Under the pieces are notes generated by a model. The model searched no databases. It was not told the DNA's origin and saw nothing but the letters and a program-made list of their open reading frames with translations. Shown here piece after piece: positions 1-6,570 of a stretch of 6,714 bases of DNA (within the stretch, counting starts at the first letter, position 1; each line of letters begins with the position of its first letter). Origin of the DNA: Alphaproteobacteria bacterium. GTDB lineage: Bacteria; Pseudomonadota; Alphaproteobacteria; Sneathiellales; Sneathiellaceae. A program made the translations under genes and the position numbers. The stretch is from the NCBI GenBank assembly GCA_006226265.1, contig SBHH01000227.1, forward strand, positions 1-6,714. Reading direction: 5' to 3'.

Positions 1-1079
1 CCTGGGATACAATCTGCATAATCTATACATCCGGAACGACGGGGCCATCGAAGGGGACCATGATTTCGCATGCGCAAGCCTATGGCTATGCAGCAATTGT
101 ACAACAGGACGTGATGACTGCCGAAGATGTCAGTCTGGTGGTTCTGCCGCTTTTCCATGTGACTGCAAAATGGGGGGGCGTTTACGGTGCCTATATTTAT
201 AACGCATCAGCGGTTGTTTTGCCAAAATTTTCAGCGAGTACCTTCTGGGACAGCGCGCGAGAATTCGGATGTACAACCGCCAGAATGCTGGGCACAATCG
301 CGCAGTTTCTGCTCAACCAGCCCGAGCGGCCCGATGACAAAACTCAACCTATCAAGAAAATCGGCATCACTCCGGTCATAGCGGATCTGGAGAAATTCAA
401 GCAGCGATTTGGTGTGAGCGGAGTTTTGACAGCCTACGGGTCAACCGAAGCGTCGGTTGTATCTGCCGCGCCGCTTGGGCAGGGACTGCCCGGCTATGCG
501 GGATTTATACGCGATGACATTGAAGTGCGCATTGTCGATGAACATGACATGGAAGTTCCGGTGGGAGAAGTCGGCGAACTGATCGTCCGGACCAAGGAGC
601 CATGGATGATCCTGCAGGGCTATCTCAATATGCCCGAAGCAACAAATAAAGTATTGCGCAACGGATGGTTCCATACCGGGGATCTGATGCGCGAGGCCCC
701 GAACGGGCAGATTGTTTTTTGCGATCGCAATAATGATGCAATCCGTAGAAAGGGAGAAAATATTTCCAGCTTCGAGGTCGAACGGGAAATCAACGCCCAT
801 CCTTCCGTATTTGAATCTGCCGTCATCAAGGTAGCCAGCGACCATGTGGATGATGACGTCAAGGCATGTGTTGCGGTTAAATCCGGGGCGCCCATCGACT
901 ATGAAGAGCTGGTCGAATTCCTCGTTCCGCGGTTGCCAGACTTCATGTTACCCCGATATGTGGAATTCTTCGAGACTTTGCCGAAAACTCCCACGGAAAA
1001 AATACTTAAATCAGAGCTAAGAAAAAACTCGCTCAATCAGCGAACCTACGACTGTGAGAGACACTGTTTTGTCGCCTGA
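1..1079 (+). CDS. CaiC-like acyl-CoA ligase (AMP-forming), 5'-truncated by window edge
   Basis: The protein is a class I adenylate-forming enzyme. It would activate a carboxylic acid with ATP to an acyl-adenylate and then transfer the acyl group to CoA. The open frame runs in from the window edge (first full codon at 3), so the ATG at 60 is internal: it follows directly after the phosphate-binding loop YTSGTTGPSKG encoded at 24-56. Further adenylation motifs appear in order: YGSTE (Glu codon 447-449), GWFHTGDL (Asp codon 681-683), the hinge region CDRNNDAIRRKGENISSFE, and the C-terminal LPKTPTEK with the presumed catalytic Lys at 999-1001. About 184 N-terminal residues are missing compared with the related ligase at 2404-4050; 358 residues are present. 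Motif layout and phrases such as RRKGENISSFE resemble carnitine/crotonobetaine-CoA ligase (CaiC) and relatives, but the substrate is unknown. The position just before the racemase gene suggests it supplies acyl-CoA to that enzyme. Family call is secure; specificity is not. Confidence 0.93.
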   Translation, partial: WDTICIIYTSGTTGPSKGTMISHAQAYGYAAIVQQDVMTAEDVSLVVLPLFHVTAKWGGVYGAYIYNASAVVLPKFSASTFWDSAREFGCTTARMLGTIAQFLLNQPERPDDKTQPIKKIGITPVIADLEKFKQRFGVSGVLTAYGSTEASVVSAAPLGQGLPGYAGFIRDDIEVRIVDEHDMEVPVGEVGELIVRTKEPWMILQGYLNMPEATNKVLRNGWFHTGDLMREAPNGQIVFCDRNNDAIRRKGENISSFEVEREINAHPSVFESAVIKVASDHVDDDVKACVAVKSGAPIDYEELVEFLVPRLPDFMLPRYVEFFETLPKTPTEKILKSELRKNSLNQRTYDCERHCFVA

Positions 1080-1144
1080 GGTGTTGATTTGAAATAGGCG
1101 GATCACTCCTCTTTTTCGCACTGCTAACCTATGGAGTAAATATA

Positions 1145-2242
1145 ATGGGCGGTCCCCTGACAGGACTTAGAGTGATAGAATTTTCGGGTATCGGTCCGGG
1201 TCCCTTTTGCGGCATGCTCCTTGCCGATATGGGAGCCGATGTCATATGCGTCGACCGTAAATCTGCAGAAATTTCAGCTTCAACGGCCACGTTCTTCCGT
1301 GGCAAGCGTTCGATAGAACTGAATTTAAAAGATTCTTCCGATGTAGAAACCGCGTTGCGGCTTATCGAAAGCTCGGACGCGTTGATCGAAGGATTTCGTC
1401 CCGGCGTAATGGAGCGGCTGGGGCTCGGCCCTGATGTCTGCCTGGAACGCAATCCGTCTTTGATTTATGGCCGCATGACCGGATGGGGACAGGAAGGACC
1501 TCTGGCCCGGTCCGCAGGACACGACATCAATTATATTTCGCTGACAGGTGCGCTGGCGGCGATCGGCCCCAAAGACGGCCCTCCCTCTATTCCCCTAAAT
1601 CTCATTGGTGATTTTGGGGGAGGCGCTCTTTATCTGGCCATGGGCATCTGCGCCGCTTTGTTCGAACGCTCCCGCTCAGGCAAGGGACAGGTTATCGATG
1701 CGGCAATGGTGGACGGTGCGACATCACTGGCGAGTACCTTTATTACCCGCATGGCGGAGGGCGGATGGAATGAAAGCCGGGCTTCGAACCAGATTGACGG
1801 CGGGTCCCCTTATTACAACGTCTATGAAACCGCAGACGGGAAATACATCTCTGTCGGCAGTATTGAGCCGCAGTTTTTTTCGATGCTGAAAGACAAGCTG
1901 GAACTGACGGGGCCCTTGTGGGAACAGCAATTGAACCGTGAGAACTGGCCAGAGATGATTGCCAAATTGGGAGAAATCTTCCGTAGCCGTTCGCGAGATG
2001 AATGGTGCGATCTGCTGGAAGGCACGGATGTCTGCTTCGCGCCTGTTCTTTCCTTCGCCGAAATCGCGAAGCATCCACATCTTGAAGCGCGAAAGACTGT
2101 TGTAAATATTCAGAATACTCTGCAGTCCAACGCCGCCCCGAGGTTTTCCAGAACCCCGTCGGAGGTCGGCAGGCCGTTGAAGCGGATAGGATTTCATACT
2201 GAAGACATTCTGAACGAACTGACCGAAAAGGAAGGCCGGTAA
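1145..2242 (+). CDS. alpha-methylacyl-CoA racemase (CaiB/BaiF, type III CoA-transferase fold)
   Basis: This 365-residue protein should epimerise 2-methylacyl-CoA esters (2R to 2S) through an enolate intermediate, in the cytoplasm, so that S-specific acyl-CoA dehydrogenases can act. The N-terminus GLRVIEFSGIGPGPFCGMLL closely follows the racemase signature. The residues known to be catalytic in the Mycobacterium tuberculosis racemase MCR (His126, Asp156, Glu241) are all present at the same numbers: His126 in AGHDINY, Asp156 in GDFGGG, Glu241 in GSIEPQF. GKGQVIDAAMVDG (179-191) is another family block. Keeping the His and Glu argues for a racemase rather than a true CoA-transferase such as CaiB or formyl-CoA transferase, which share only the Asp. 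Length is normal for the family. The ATG start is preceded by GGAG at 1133-1136, eight bases upstream. It lies 65 nt after the truncated ligase and 161 nt before the second ligase, both on the same strand, so a shared pathway is likely. Confidence 0.93.
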   Translation: MGGPLTGLRVIEFSGIGPGPFCGMLLADMGADVICVDRKSAEISASTATFFRGKRSIELNLKDSSDVETALRLIESSDALIEGFRPGVMERLGLGPDVCLERNPSLIYGRMTGWGQEGPLARSAGHDINYISLTGALAAIGPKDGPPSIPLNLIGDFGGGALYLAMGICAALFERSRSGKGQVIDAAMVDGATSLASTFITRMAEGGWNESRASNQIDGGSPYYNVYETADGKYISVGSIEPQFFSMLKDKLELTGPLWEQQLNRENWPEMIAKLGEIFRSRSRDEWCDLLEGTDVCFAPVLSFAEIAKHPHLEARKTVVNIQNTLQSNAAPRFSRTPSEVGRPLKRIGFHTEDILNELTEKEGR

Positions 2243-2391
2243 CTGGATCACATAACGAATGAAAAGAGTGGCAAGTCAGGGGCGGCAGACAGATTCTATG
2301 TAAACCGGACAAGAGAACAGCATCATCCTGAGCGAGAAATAAAAATGCGTGGATACTTGGATCCGTGCATGAAAAAGGTCAGGCCTTTAAA

Positions 2392-2397
2392 AGGAGG
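2392..2397 (+). promoter_or_regulatory. strong ribosome binding site that fixes the start of the second ligase
   Basis: AGGAGG (2392-2397) sits six bases before the ATG at 2404. It is the best Shine-Dalgarno match seen in the window. It rules against the in-frame GTG at 2365, whose extra 13 codons would translate straight through this site and which has no comparable site of its own. Confidence 0.85.
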
Positions 2398-2403
2398 AAC
2401 AGT

Positions 2404-4050
2404 ATGTCGTCAGCAATTTCGTCAGAACAGCCGTTTGCGGATCCCCGCATTCCAGCGCGCGATCAATGCGTGCTGAGGCACATCCTTGACCGTCTGGCGG
2501 CGCAGACTCCCGAACGGGATTTTGCCTGGTTCGAAAACGAAGATCCCTGGACATACAAACGTACTCAGCAAGAGGCGCAAAGGACGGCATCAGGTTTGCA
2601 AAAACTGCAGATACAGCGGAATGACCGGGTGCTGGTATGGTTACCGAATGGCCCGACATTGCTACGCTGCTGGTTCGGAATCAATTATATCGGCGCTGTC
2701 TATGTTCCTGTGAACACGGCATATCGCGGCAATCTGCTTGAGCATGTTATCAGGAACTCGGACGCAAAGGTGCTTATTGCTCACGCCGAACTCGTCGATC
2801 GTTTGAAATCCGTTGACCTTGCCAATCTGGAAACAGTCGTCGTAGTGGGCGGAAAGGAGGCAACTGAAGATCTGGAGACGTTATCGGTTCACGGCGCGGA
2901 AGCGCTTGGTGCGCTGGGAGATATTCCCGAACCGCTGGAACAGCCCATCGATCCGTGGGACCTTCAGTCAATAATTTACACATCGGGAACAACCGGTCCT
3001 TCAAAAGGGGTTTTATCATCCTACCTGCATCTGTATACGATGACGACCAGCCTGAACAAAATGCTGACACCCGACGACAGACGGCTCGTCAATCTCCCTC
3101 TTTTCCACGCTGGGGGGACGAGCAGCATATACGGTATGCTGACAAAGGGTGGAGCAATTGCGCTGGTCGACTCATTCAAAACGGACAGGTTCTGGGATAC
3201 CATCCGGCGTTCAGGCTCGACCTGCGTAACGTTGCTTGGGGCGATGACATCTTTCCTGGTCAAGGCACCCAGTCATTCCGACGACCGGAATCATCCTTTG
3301 CGAACGGTAATCATGGTTCCCCTGTCGGAGGACGTAGCGGTTTTTACAAAGCGTTTCGGTGTTGATGTCTATACGGCTTTTAATATGACGGAAATCAGCG
3401 GCCAGTTGGTATCCGAACGTAATCCAGCAAAGACGGGTTCATGCGGAAAGGTGCGCGCCGGAGCCGAGGTGCGGCTGGTGGACACGAATGATTGCGAAGT
3501 CCCGGTCAATTCCGTTGGTGAGCTGATTGTCCGCGATGAGAGGCCCTGGGGACTGAACCATGGCTATAACAACAATCCGATTGCCACGGCGGCGGCCTGG
3601 CGAAATGGCTGGTTCCATACGGGCGATCTTTTTACCCGCGACGAAAGCGGTACTTTCTTTTTCGTTGATCGCGCCAAGGATGCTATCCGCCGGAGAGGCG
3701 AAAATATCTCATCTTTCGAGGTCGAGAACGAAGTGGCCGCATATACGGGCGTGCGTGAAGCTGCGGCCATCGGCGTCCCCAGTCCGCTTGGGGAAGACGA
3801 ATTACTGGTTGTTATTGCCCCTGTTCCCGGCTCTTCAGTGGACCCCGCCGCCCTGATTGAGTTTCTGATCCCGCGAATGGCGCATTTTATGATCCCGCGT
3901 TATGTCCGGATCATGAAAGAACTGCCCAAAACACCTACGCAAAAGGTCCAGAAACATTTGCTTCGACAGGAAGGCGTGACAGCGGACACATGGGATCGGG
4001 AACAGGCGGGCATACGCATCTCGCGGCAAAAAATACGTAACCTTACGTAA
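2404..4050 (+). CDS. CaiC-like acyl-CoA ligase (AMP-forming), complete
   Basis: This 548-residue adenylate-forming ligase converts an acid, ATP and CoA to acyl-CoA, AMP and PPi. Seen in order: P-loop YTSGTTGPSKG at 192-202, substrate-pocket motif TAFNMTE at 324-330, GWFHTGDL at 402-409 (Asp408 expected to bind the ribose), hinge and core FVDRAKDAIRRRGENISSFE at 420-438, and LPKTPTQK with presumed catalytic Lys514. The Lys is preceded by Gln, where most ligases have Gly. The start at 2404 is chosen for its AGGAGG site. The protein matches the truncated ligase at 1-1079 motif for motif (both have PLFH, RYVxxxxxLPKTPT and RxGENISSFEVE, and similar C-terminal T(Y/W)D(C/R)E), so the two are related copies around the racemase gene, diverged enough to take different substrates. 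The nearest characterised relative by motif style is CaiC; a carnitine substrate is not implied. The 161-nt upstream gap could hold its own promoter, but no convincing -35/-10 pair was found there. Confidence 0.95.
   Translation: MSSAISSEQPFADPRIPARDQCVLRHILDRLAAQTPERDFAWFENEDPWTYKRTQQEAQRTASGLQKLQIQRNDRVLVWLPNGPTLLRCWFGINYIGAVYVPVNTAYRGNLLEHVIRNSDAKVLIAHAELVDRLKSVDLANLETVVVVGGKEATEDLETLSVHGAEALGALGDIPEPLEQPIDPWDLQSIIYTSGTTGPSKGVLSSYLHLYTMTTSLNKMLTPDDRRLVNLPLFHAGGTSSIYGMLTKGGAIALVDSFKTDRFWDTIRRSGSTCVTLLGAMTSFLVKAPSHSDDRNHPLRTVIMVPLSEDVAVFTKRFGVDVYTAFNMTEISGQLVSERNPAKTGSCGKVRAGAEVRLVDTNDCEVPVNSVGELIVRDERPWGLNHGYNNNPIATAAAWRNGWFHTGDLFTRDESGTFFFVDRAKDAIRRRGENISSFEVENEVAAYTGVREAAAIGVPSPLGEDELLVVIAPVPGSSVDPAALIEFLIPRMAHFMIPRYVRIMKELPKTPTQKVQKHLLRQEGVTADTWDREQAGIRISRQKIRNLT
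4034..4050. repeat. short TACGTAA repeat overlapping the ligase stop codon
   Basis: TACGTAA occurs at 4034-4040 and again at 4044-4050, as direct copies with a 10-base period. Because TACGTA is itself palindromic, 4034-4049 also reads as a 7-2-7 inverted repeat. The second copy contains the TAA stop of the ligase gene. The two-base spacer is too short for a normal hairpin, so a terminator is unlikely. It could be a protein-binding site or chance. Confidence 0.4.
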
Positions 4051-4130
4051 TTTACCGGCGCAGTGTAATCGTGTCGCGCTATTATGCGTAACCGATTCCC
4101 GGAGAAATAAGAAGGAAAAGGGAAGAAAAA

Positions 4131-5378
4131 ATGACTGACGCTTTTATAATCGACGCCTGTCGTACCCCGCGTGGGATTGGCAAGGTTGGTAAGGGGGCTC
4201 TCGCCCATCTTCATCCGCAGCATCTTGGCGCGACCGTTCTCTCGGCGCTTGCAGAGCGGAACAGCCTTGATACCTCCGAGGTGGACGACATTATCTGGGG
4301 CACATCGACGCAGGTCGGCAAACAATCCAGTGATCTCGGCCGGATGGCCGCGCTTTTGGCCGGGTTCGACACCAGGGCCTCCGGCACGACAGTCGACCGT
4401 TTTTGCGGCTCCGGGATTACAACGGTTAATCTCGCCGCAGCCCAGATCATGTCAGGCATGGAAGATCTGGTGATTGCGGGAGGAACGGAAATGATGAGCT
4501 ATACGGCCTCGATCGCCGATCCGAATTCACCGGCCATGCTGGACAAGGGCAATATGGAGCTTCGGGAAATCCATCCGCAGTCGCAACAGGGGGTCTGCGC
4601 CGACGCCATCGCCACATTGGAAGGAATTGACCGCAAAGCCGTCGATGAACTTGCCGTTGAAAGTCAGAAACGTGCCGACAAGGCTATCCGCGAAGGCCGC
4701 TTCGACAAATCTCTCATTCCGGTAAAAAATCCGGATGGCTCTGTCGCGCTTGACCGGGAAGAATTCCCGAGACCGGGCACCACGATGGAAAGCCTCGCCG
4801 GCCTGAGAACCGTTTTTGACATGTTCAGGGATATCGTTGTTGATGACACGGGCGAAACTTACGGCAGCCTAATTACACGGAAATATCCGCAGATTAAGGG
4901 TTTCAATCATGTTCATCATGCCGGGAACTCCTCCGGCGTTGTCGATGGCGCTGCGGCGTTGCTGCTGGCTTCGGGCGACTACGCTAAAAAGCACGGCTTG
5001 AAACCGCGCGCGCGGATTGTTGCGACGGCAAATATGGGCGACTGTCCGACATTGATGTTAAATGCGCCGGTTCCGGCCGCGAAAAAGGTTCTCGCCAGGG
5101 CGGGGCTTACTGTGGACGATATTGATCTTTGGGAAATAAACGAAGCTTTCGCGATTGTTGCAGAAAAGTTTATCCGAGATTTGAAACTCGACCGGAGTAA
5201 GGTCAATGTGAACGGCGGTGCGATGGCTCTCGGTCATCCGATTGGCGCGACCGGGTCGATCCTGATCGGCACACTTCTCGATGAGTTGGAACGGCAGGAT
5301 AAAAAGCGCGGGCTGGTTACCATGTGTGCCGCTGGCGGCATGGCACCTGCGATAATAATCGAGCGCGTCAGCAATTAA
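4131..5378 (+). CDS. thiolase family acyl-CoA acyltransferase
   Basis: This 415-residue thiolase would cleave a 3-oxoacyl-CoA with CoA to yield acetyl-CoA (or propionyl-CoA from a 2-methyl substrate) and a shortened acyl-CoA; biosynthetic condensation is possible but less likely here. All active-site elements are visible: nucleophilic Cys92 in VDRFCGSG, Asn337 in EINEAF, His369 in ALGHPIGATG, and the acid/base Cys399 in TMCAAGG. HHAGNSSGVVDGAA (262-275) is another typical block. The loop region around residues 120-250 is complete, and the length is slightly above the usual 390-400. The ATG is preceded by a purine-rich stretch with AGGGAAG at 4119-4125. The gene starts 80 nt after the second ligase on the same strand, consistent with one pathway. 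No DUF35 (OB-fold) partner gene is seen beside it, so an SCP2-type two-subunit thiolase is less likely. It is not assigned to fadA, because that pairs with fadB, which is absent here. Confidence 0.93.
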   Translation: MTDAFIIDACRTPRGIGKVGKGALAHLHPQHLGATVLSALAERNSLDTSEVDDIIWGTSTQVGKQSSDLGRMAALLAGFDTRASGTTVDRFCGSGITTVNLAAAQIMSGMEDLVIAGGTEMMSYTASIADPNSPAMLDKGNMELREIHPQSQQGVCADAIATLEGIDRKAVDELAVESQKRADKAIREGRFDKSLIPVKNPDGSVALDREEFPRPGTTMESLAGLRTVFDMFRDIVVDDTGETYGSLITRKYPQIKGFNHVHHAGNSSGVVDGAAALLLASGDYAKKHGLKPRARIVATANMGDCPTLMLNAPVPAAKKVLARAGLTVDDIDLWEINEAFAIVAEKFIRDLKLDRSKVNVNGGAMALGHPIGATGSILIGTLLDELERQDKKRGLVTMCAAGGMAPAIIIERVSN

Positions 5379-5408
5379 AAAGTTCTGCCGGACGGACAGC
5401 GCACCGGC
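5377..5408 (-). terminator. possible intrinsic terminator after tRNA-Leu
   Basis: Read on the minus strand, GCCGG and CCGGC (5408-5404 and 5391-5387) can pair around a 12-base loop. Five bases later comes a run of five T (5381-5377), just inside the region downstream of the tRNA. The same stem lies just after the thiolase stop on the plus strand, where it is followed by TTCCTTTC, so it might act weakly in both directions between the convergent genes. The stem is only five pairs with a large loop. Confidence 0.3.
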
Positions 5409-5487
5409 TTCCTTTCATGTCGCAACAGGTTGTGAAATCTTCAAATTGCTGCGGCATGTGGCGGGGAAGAGGATCGGTTTCAGGTTC

Positions 5488-5574
5488 TGGTGCCCGCACC
5501 CGGACTTGAACCGGGAAGCCCTTTCGGGCGGCAGATTTTAAGTCTGCTGTGTTTACCAATTTCACCATGCGGGC
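5488..5574 (-). tRNA. tRNA-Leu (anticodon UAA)
   Basis: On the minus strand the gene folds as a class II tRNA of 87 nt with the CCA end encoded (5490-5488). The acceptor arm pairs GCCCGCA with TGCGGGC. The anticodon arm is GCAGA / CTTAAAA / TCTGC, giving anticodon TAA, which reads UUA (and UUG by wobble). The long variable arm pairs GCCC with GGGC around a GAAA tetraloop. The T arm is CCCGG / TTCAAGT / CCGGG. A long variable arm together with the TAA anticodon identifies leucine. The 3' end faces the thiolase gene; the 5' end faces the end of the cinA-type gene 105 nt away. Confidence 0.97.
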
Positions 5575-5583
5575 GGCAGGGTG

Positions 5584-5612
5584 ACCCTACTCAAAGCGGT
5601 CTTTGCAAACAA
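5584..5612 (-). promoter_or_regulatory. candidate promoter for tRNA-Leu
   Basis: On the minus strand TTGTTT (5612-5607) and TAGGGT (5589-5584) are separated by 17 bases. The -10 match is weak, and the leader to the mature tRNA end would be only a few bases, so this is tentative. An inverted repeat CAAAG-CGGT-CTTTG (5592-5605, plus strand) lies inside the spacer. The tRNA could instead be read through from the upstream cinA-type gene. Confidence 0.25.
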
Positions 5613-5628
5613 GCGGATAATGGCTTTG

Positions 5629-5649
5629 CGGGGTTACTTTTTTGCCCCG
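5629..5649 (-). terminator. hairpin after the cinA-type gene, possible weak terminator
   Basis: CGGGG (5629-5633) and CCCCG (5645-5649) can form a five-pair G+C stem around an 11-base loop, 31 bases beyond the stop codon of the minus-strand gene. No T run follows on the minus strand, so a standard intrinsic terminator is doubtful. Confidence 0.25.
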
Positions 5650-5679
5650 GATTATGGACGAACGGGAGGCAGCATTGTG

Positions 5680-6450
5680 TCAGCTTGTCTCGACGGCGCT
5701 CGCGCCAAGGAGGGAGAGTTCCGCCATCAGCTTGTCAAACGCAGCATCGAGGGAGCCAGCCTCGGTCGAGCGGAGAACGAGGTTCGTGCCGACCTCTCCT
5801 TGCCGGAAGTAGGGATAGGAGCCGATGGAGACACCGGGATATTCCTTCTGCACCGCGCCAAGTTGTGCGGCGACCTTCCCTTCCGGCAGGCCGGCGCCGA
5901 TTGTCCGGCTCAGCATTTTCGCCCCGCCCGTCAGGGTCGGTGCAATGCCTTCGAACATCGCCTGCAGGATGACCGGCACCCCCGCCATTACATAGACATT
6001 CTCAAGGTTGAAACCCGGCGCCTTGCTGACCGGATTGGGGATGAGCGCCGCGCCGTCCGGGATGCGGGCCATGCGCTTTCGGGCATCGTTGAACTCGATC
6101 CCGCTGGTCTCGTAATGGCGGGTCAAAATAGCCATGGCCTCCGGGTGATGATCGATGCCGACGCCAAAGGCGGCGGCGATGGAATCGGCGGTGATATCGT
6201 CATGGGTCGGGCCGATCCCGCCCGAGGTAAAGACATAATCGAACTTCGAGCGGAGCGCATTGACCGCGCCCGCAATCTCCGCCTCGATATCGGGGACGAT
6301 GCGCGCCTCACGAAGCTGAATGCCAAGCTCTCCCAGCCGTTCGGCGAGATAGGCAAGGTTCTTGTCCTTGGTCCGGCCGGAAAGGATTTCATCGCCGATC
6401 ACGAGGATCGCGGCGGTTACGATTTTGGAAGTTGCGGCCTCTTCGCCCAT
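5680..6450 (-). CDS. CinA N-domain protein (MoaB/MogA molybdopterin-binding fold), short form
   Basis: This 256-residue protein matches the N-terminal part of CinA (competence/damage-inducible protein A, COG1058). Motifs are VIGDEILSGRTKDKN (17-31), FTSGGIGPTHDD (74-85), which is the loop that binds pterin or nucleotide in the MoCF_biosynth fold, and YVMAGVP (153-159). Full CinA is about 410 residues and ends in a nicotinamide-nucleotide amidohydrolase (PncC) domain; that domain is absent, as in many short alphaproteobacterial versions. A pyrophosphatase-type role (ADP-ribose or nucleotide cleavage) is known for some CinA N-domains, but not shown for this form. The start chosen is the ATG at 6450-6448, just ahead of the conserved domain and preceded by GGAA at 6461-6458. 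The open frame continues back to 6672, but that would run across the sfsA start and adds no family residues. It is transcribed away from sfsA and towards tRNA-Leu. Hand-sampled lines here are richer in G+C than the catabolic genes. Confidence 0.92.
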   Translation of the reverse strand: MGEEAATSKIVTAAILVIGDEILSGRTKDKNLAYLAERLGELGIQLREARIVPDIEAEIAGAVNALRSKFDYVFTSGGIGPTHDDITADSIAAAFGVGIDHHPEAMAILTRHYETSGIEFNDARKRMARIPDGAALIPNPVSKAPGFNLENVYVMAGVPVILQAMFEGIAPTLTGGAKMLSRTIGAGLPEGKVAAQLGAVQKEYPGVSIGSYPYFRQGEVGTNLVLRSTEAGSLDAAFDKLMAELSLLGASAVETS

Positions 6451-6481
6451 GAATAAGTTCCAATTTTTTGCTGTCCTGCAG

Positions 6482-6509
6482 TTGCCATGTACTTTGTCTT
6501 CAAGATAAA
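6482..6509 (+). promoter_or_regulatory. candidate sfsA promoter in the divergent cinA/sfsA gap
   Basis: TTGCCA (6482-6487) and GATAAA (6504-6509) stand 16 bases apart, resembling a vegetative -35/-10 pair (five and four of six matches). Transcription would start near 6516, leaving a leader of about 55 bases that contains a small hairpin (TCCCG-aag-CGGGA, 6537-6549). No equally clear pair was found for the divergent minus-strand gene. Confidence 0.35.
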
Positions 6510-6570
6510 GATTGGGCAATGATTTTTTATGGAAATTCCCGAAGCGGGAGTTGAAAGCGAAGGGATCCCC

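Noticed and set aside
1724..2312. Minus-strand frames of 175 and 189 residues across the end of the racemase gene
   Set aside because: They are shadows of the racemase coding frame, with no ribosome binding site or family motif.
2365..2403. GTG at 2365 as start of the second ligase
   Set aside because: It would place the strong AGGAGG site inside the coding region, adds 13 residues with no visible family motif, and has no ribosome binding site of its own. ATG 2404 is preferred.
2243..2403. Promoter in the 161-base gap before the second ligase
   Set aside because: A TATGTA-like element near 2336-2341 or earlier lacks a matching -35 at proper spacing, and no stable terminator hairpin was found. 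Nothing specific can be supported.
2345..2476. 43-codon frame starting at ATG 2345 and overlapping the ligase start
   Set aside because: No convincing ribosome binding site, no recognisable protein, and it lies out of frame over conserved coding sequence. A leader peptide cannot be supported.
5488..5520. Search for a second copy of the tRNA-Leu 3' end as an attachment repeat
   Set aside because: Reading through the window by eye I found no second copy of the GGTGCCCGCACCCGG block. An island boundary therefore stays a hypothesis.
5368..5568. 66-residue minus-strand frame beginning MVKLVNTADLKSA
   Set aside because: It is the translation of the tRNA-Leu gene itself, a well-known source of false protein annotations.
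5581..6456. 291-residue plus-strand open frame
   Set aside because: It lies almost wholly antisense to the cinA-type gene, whose motifs are clear. The long frame reflects G+C-rich codon structure, and its translation shows no recognisable family.
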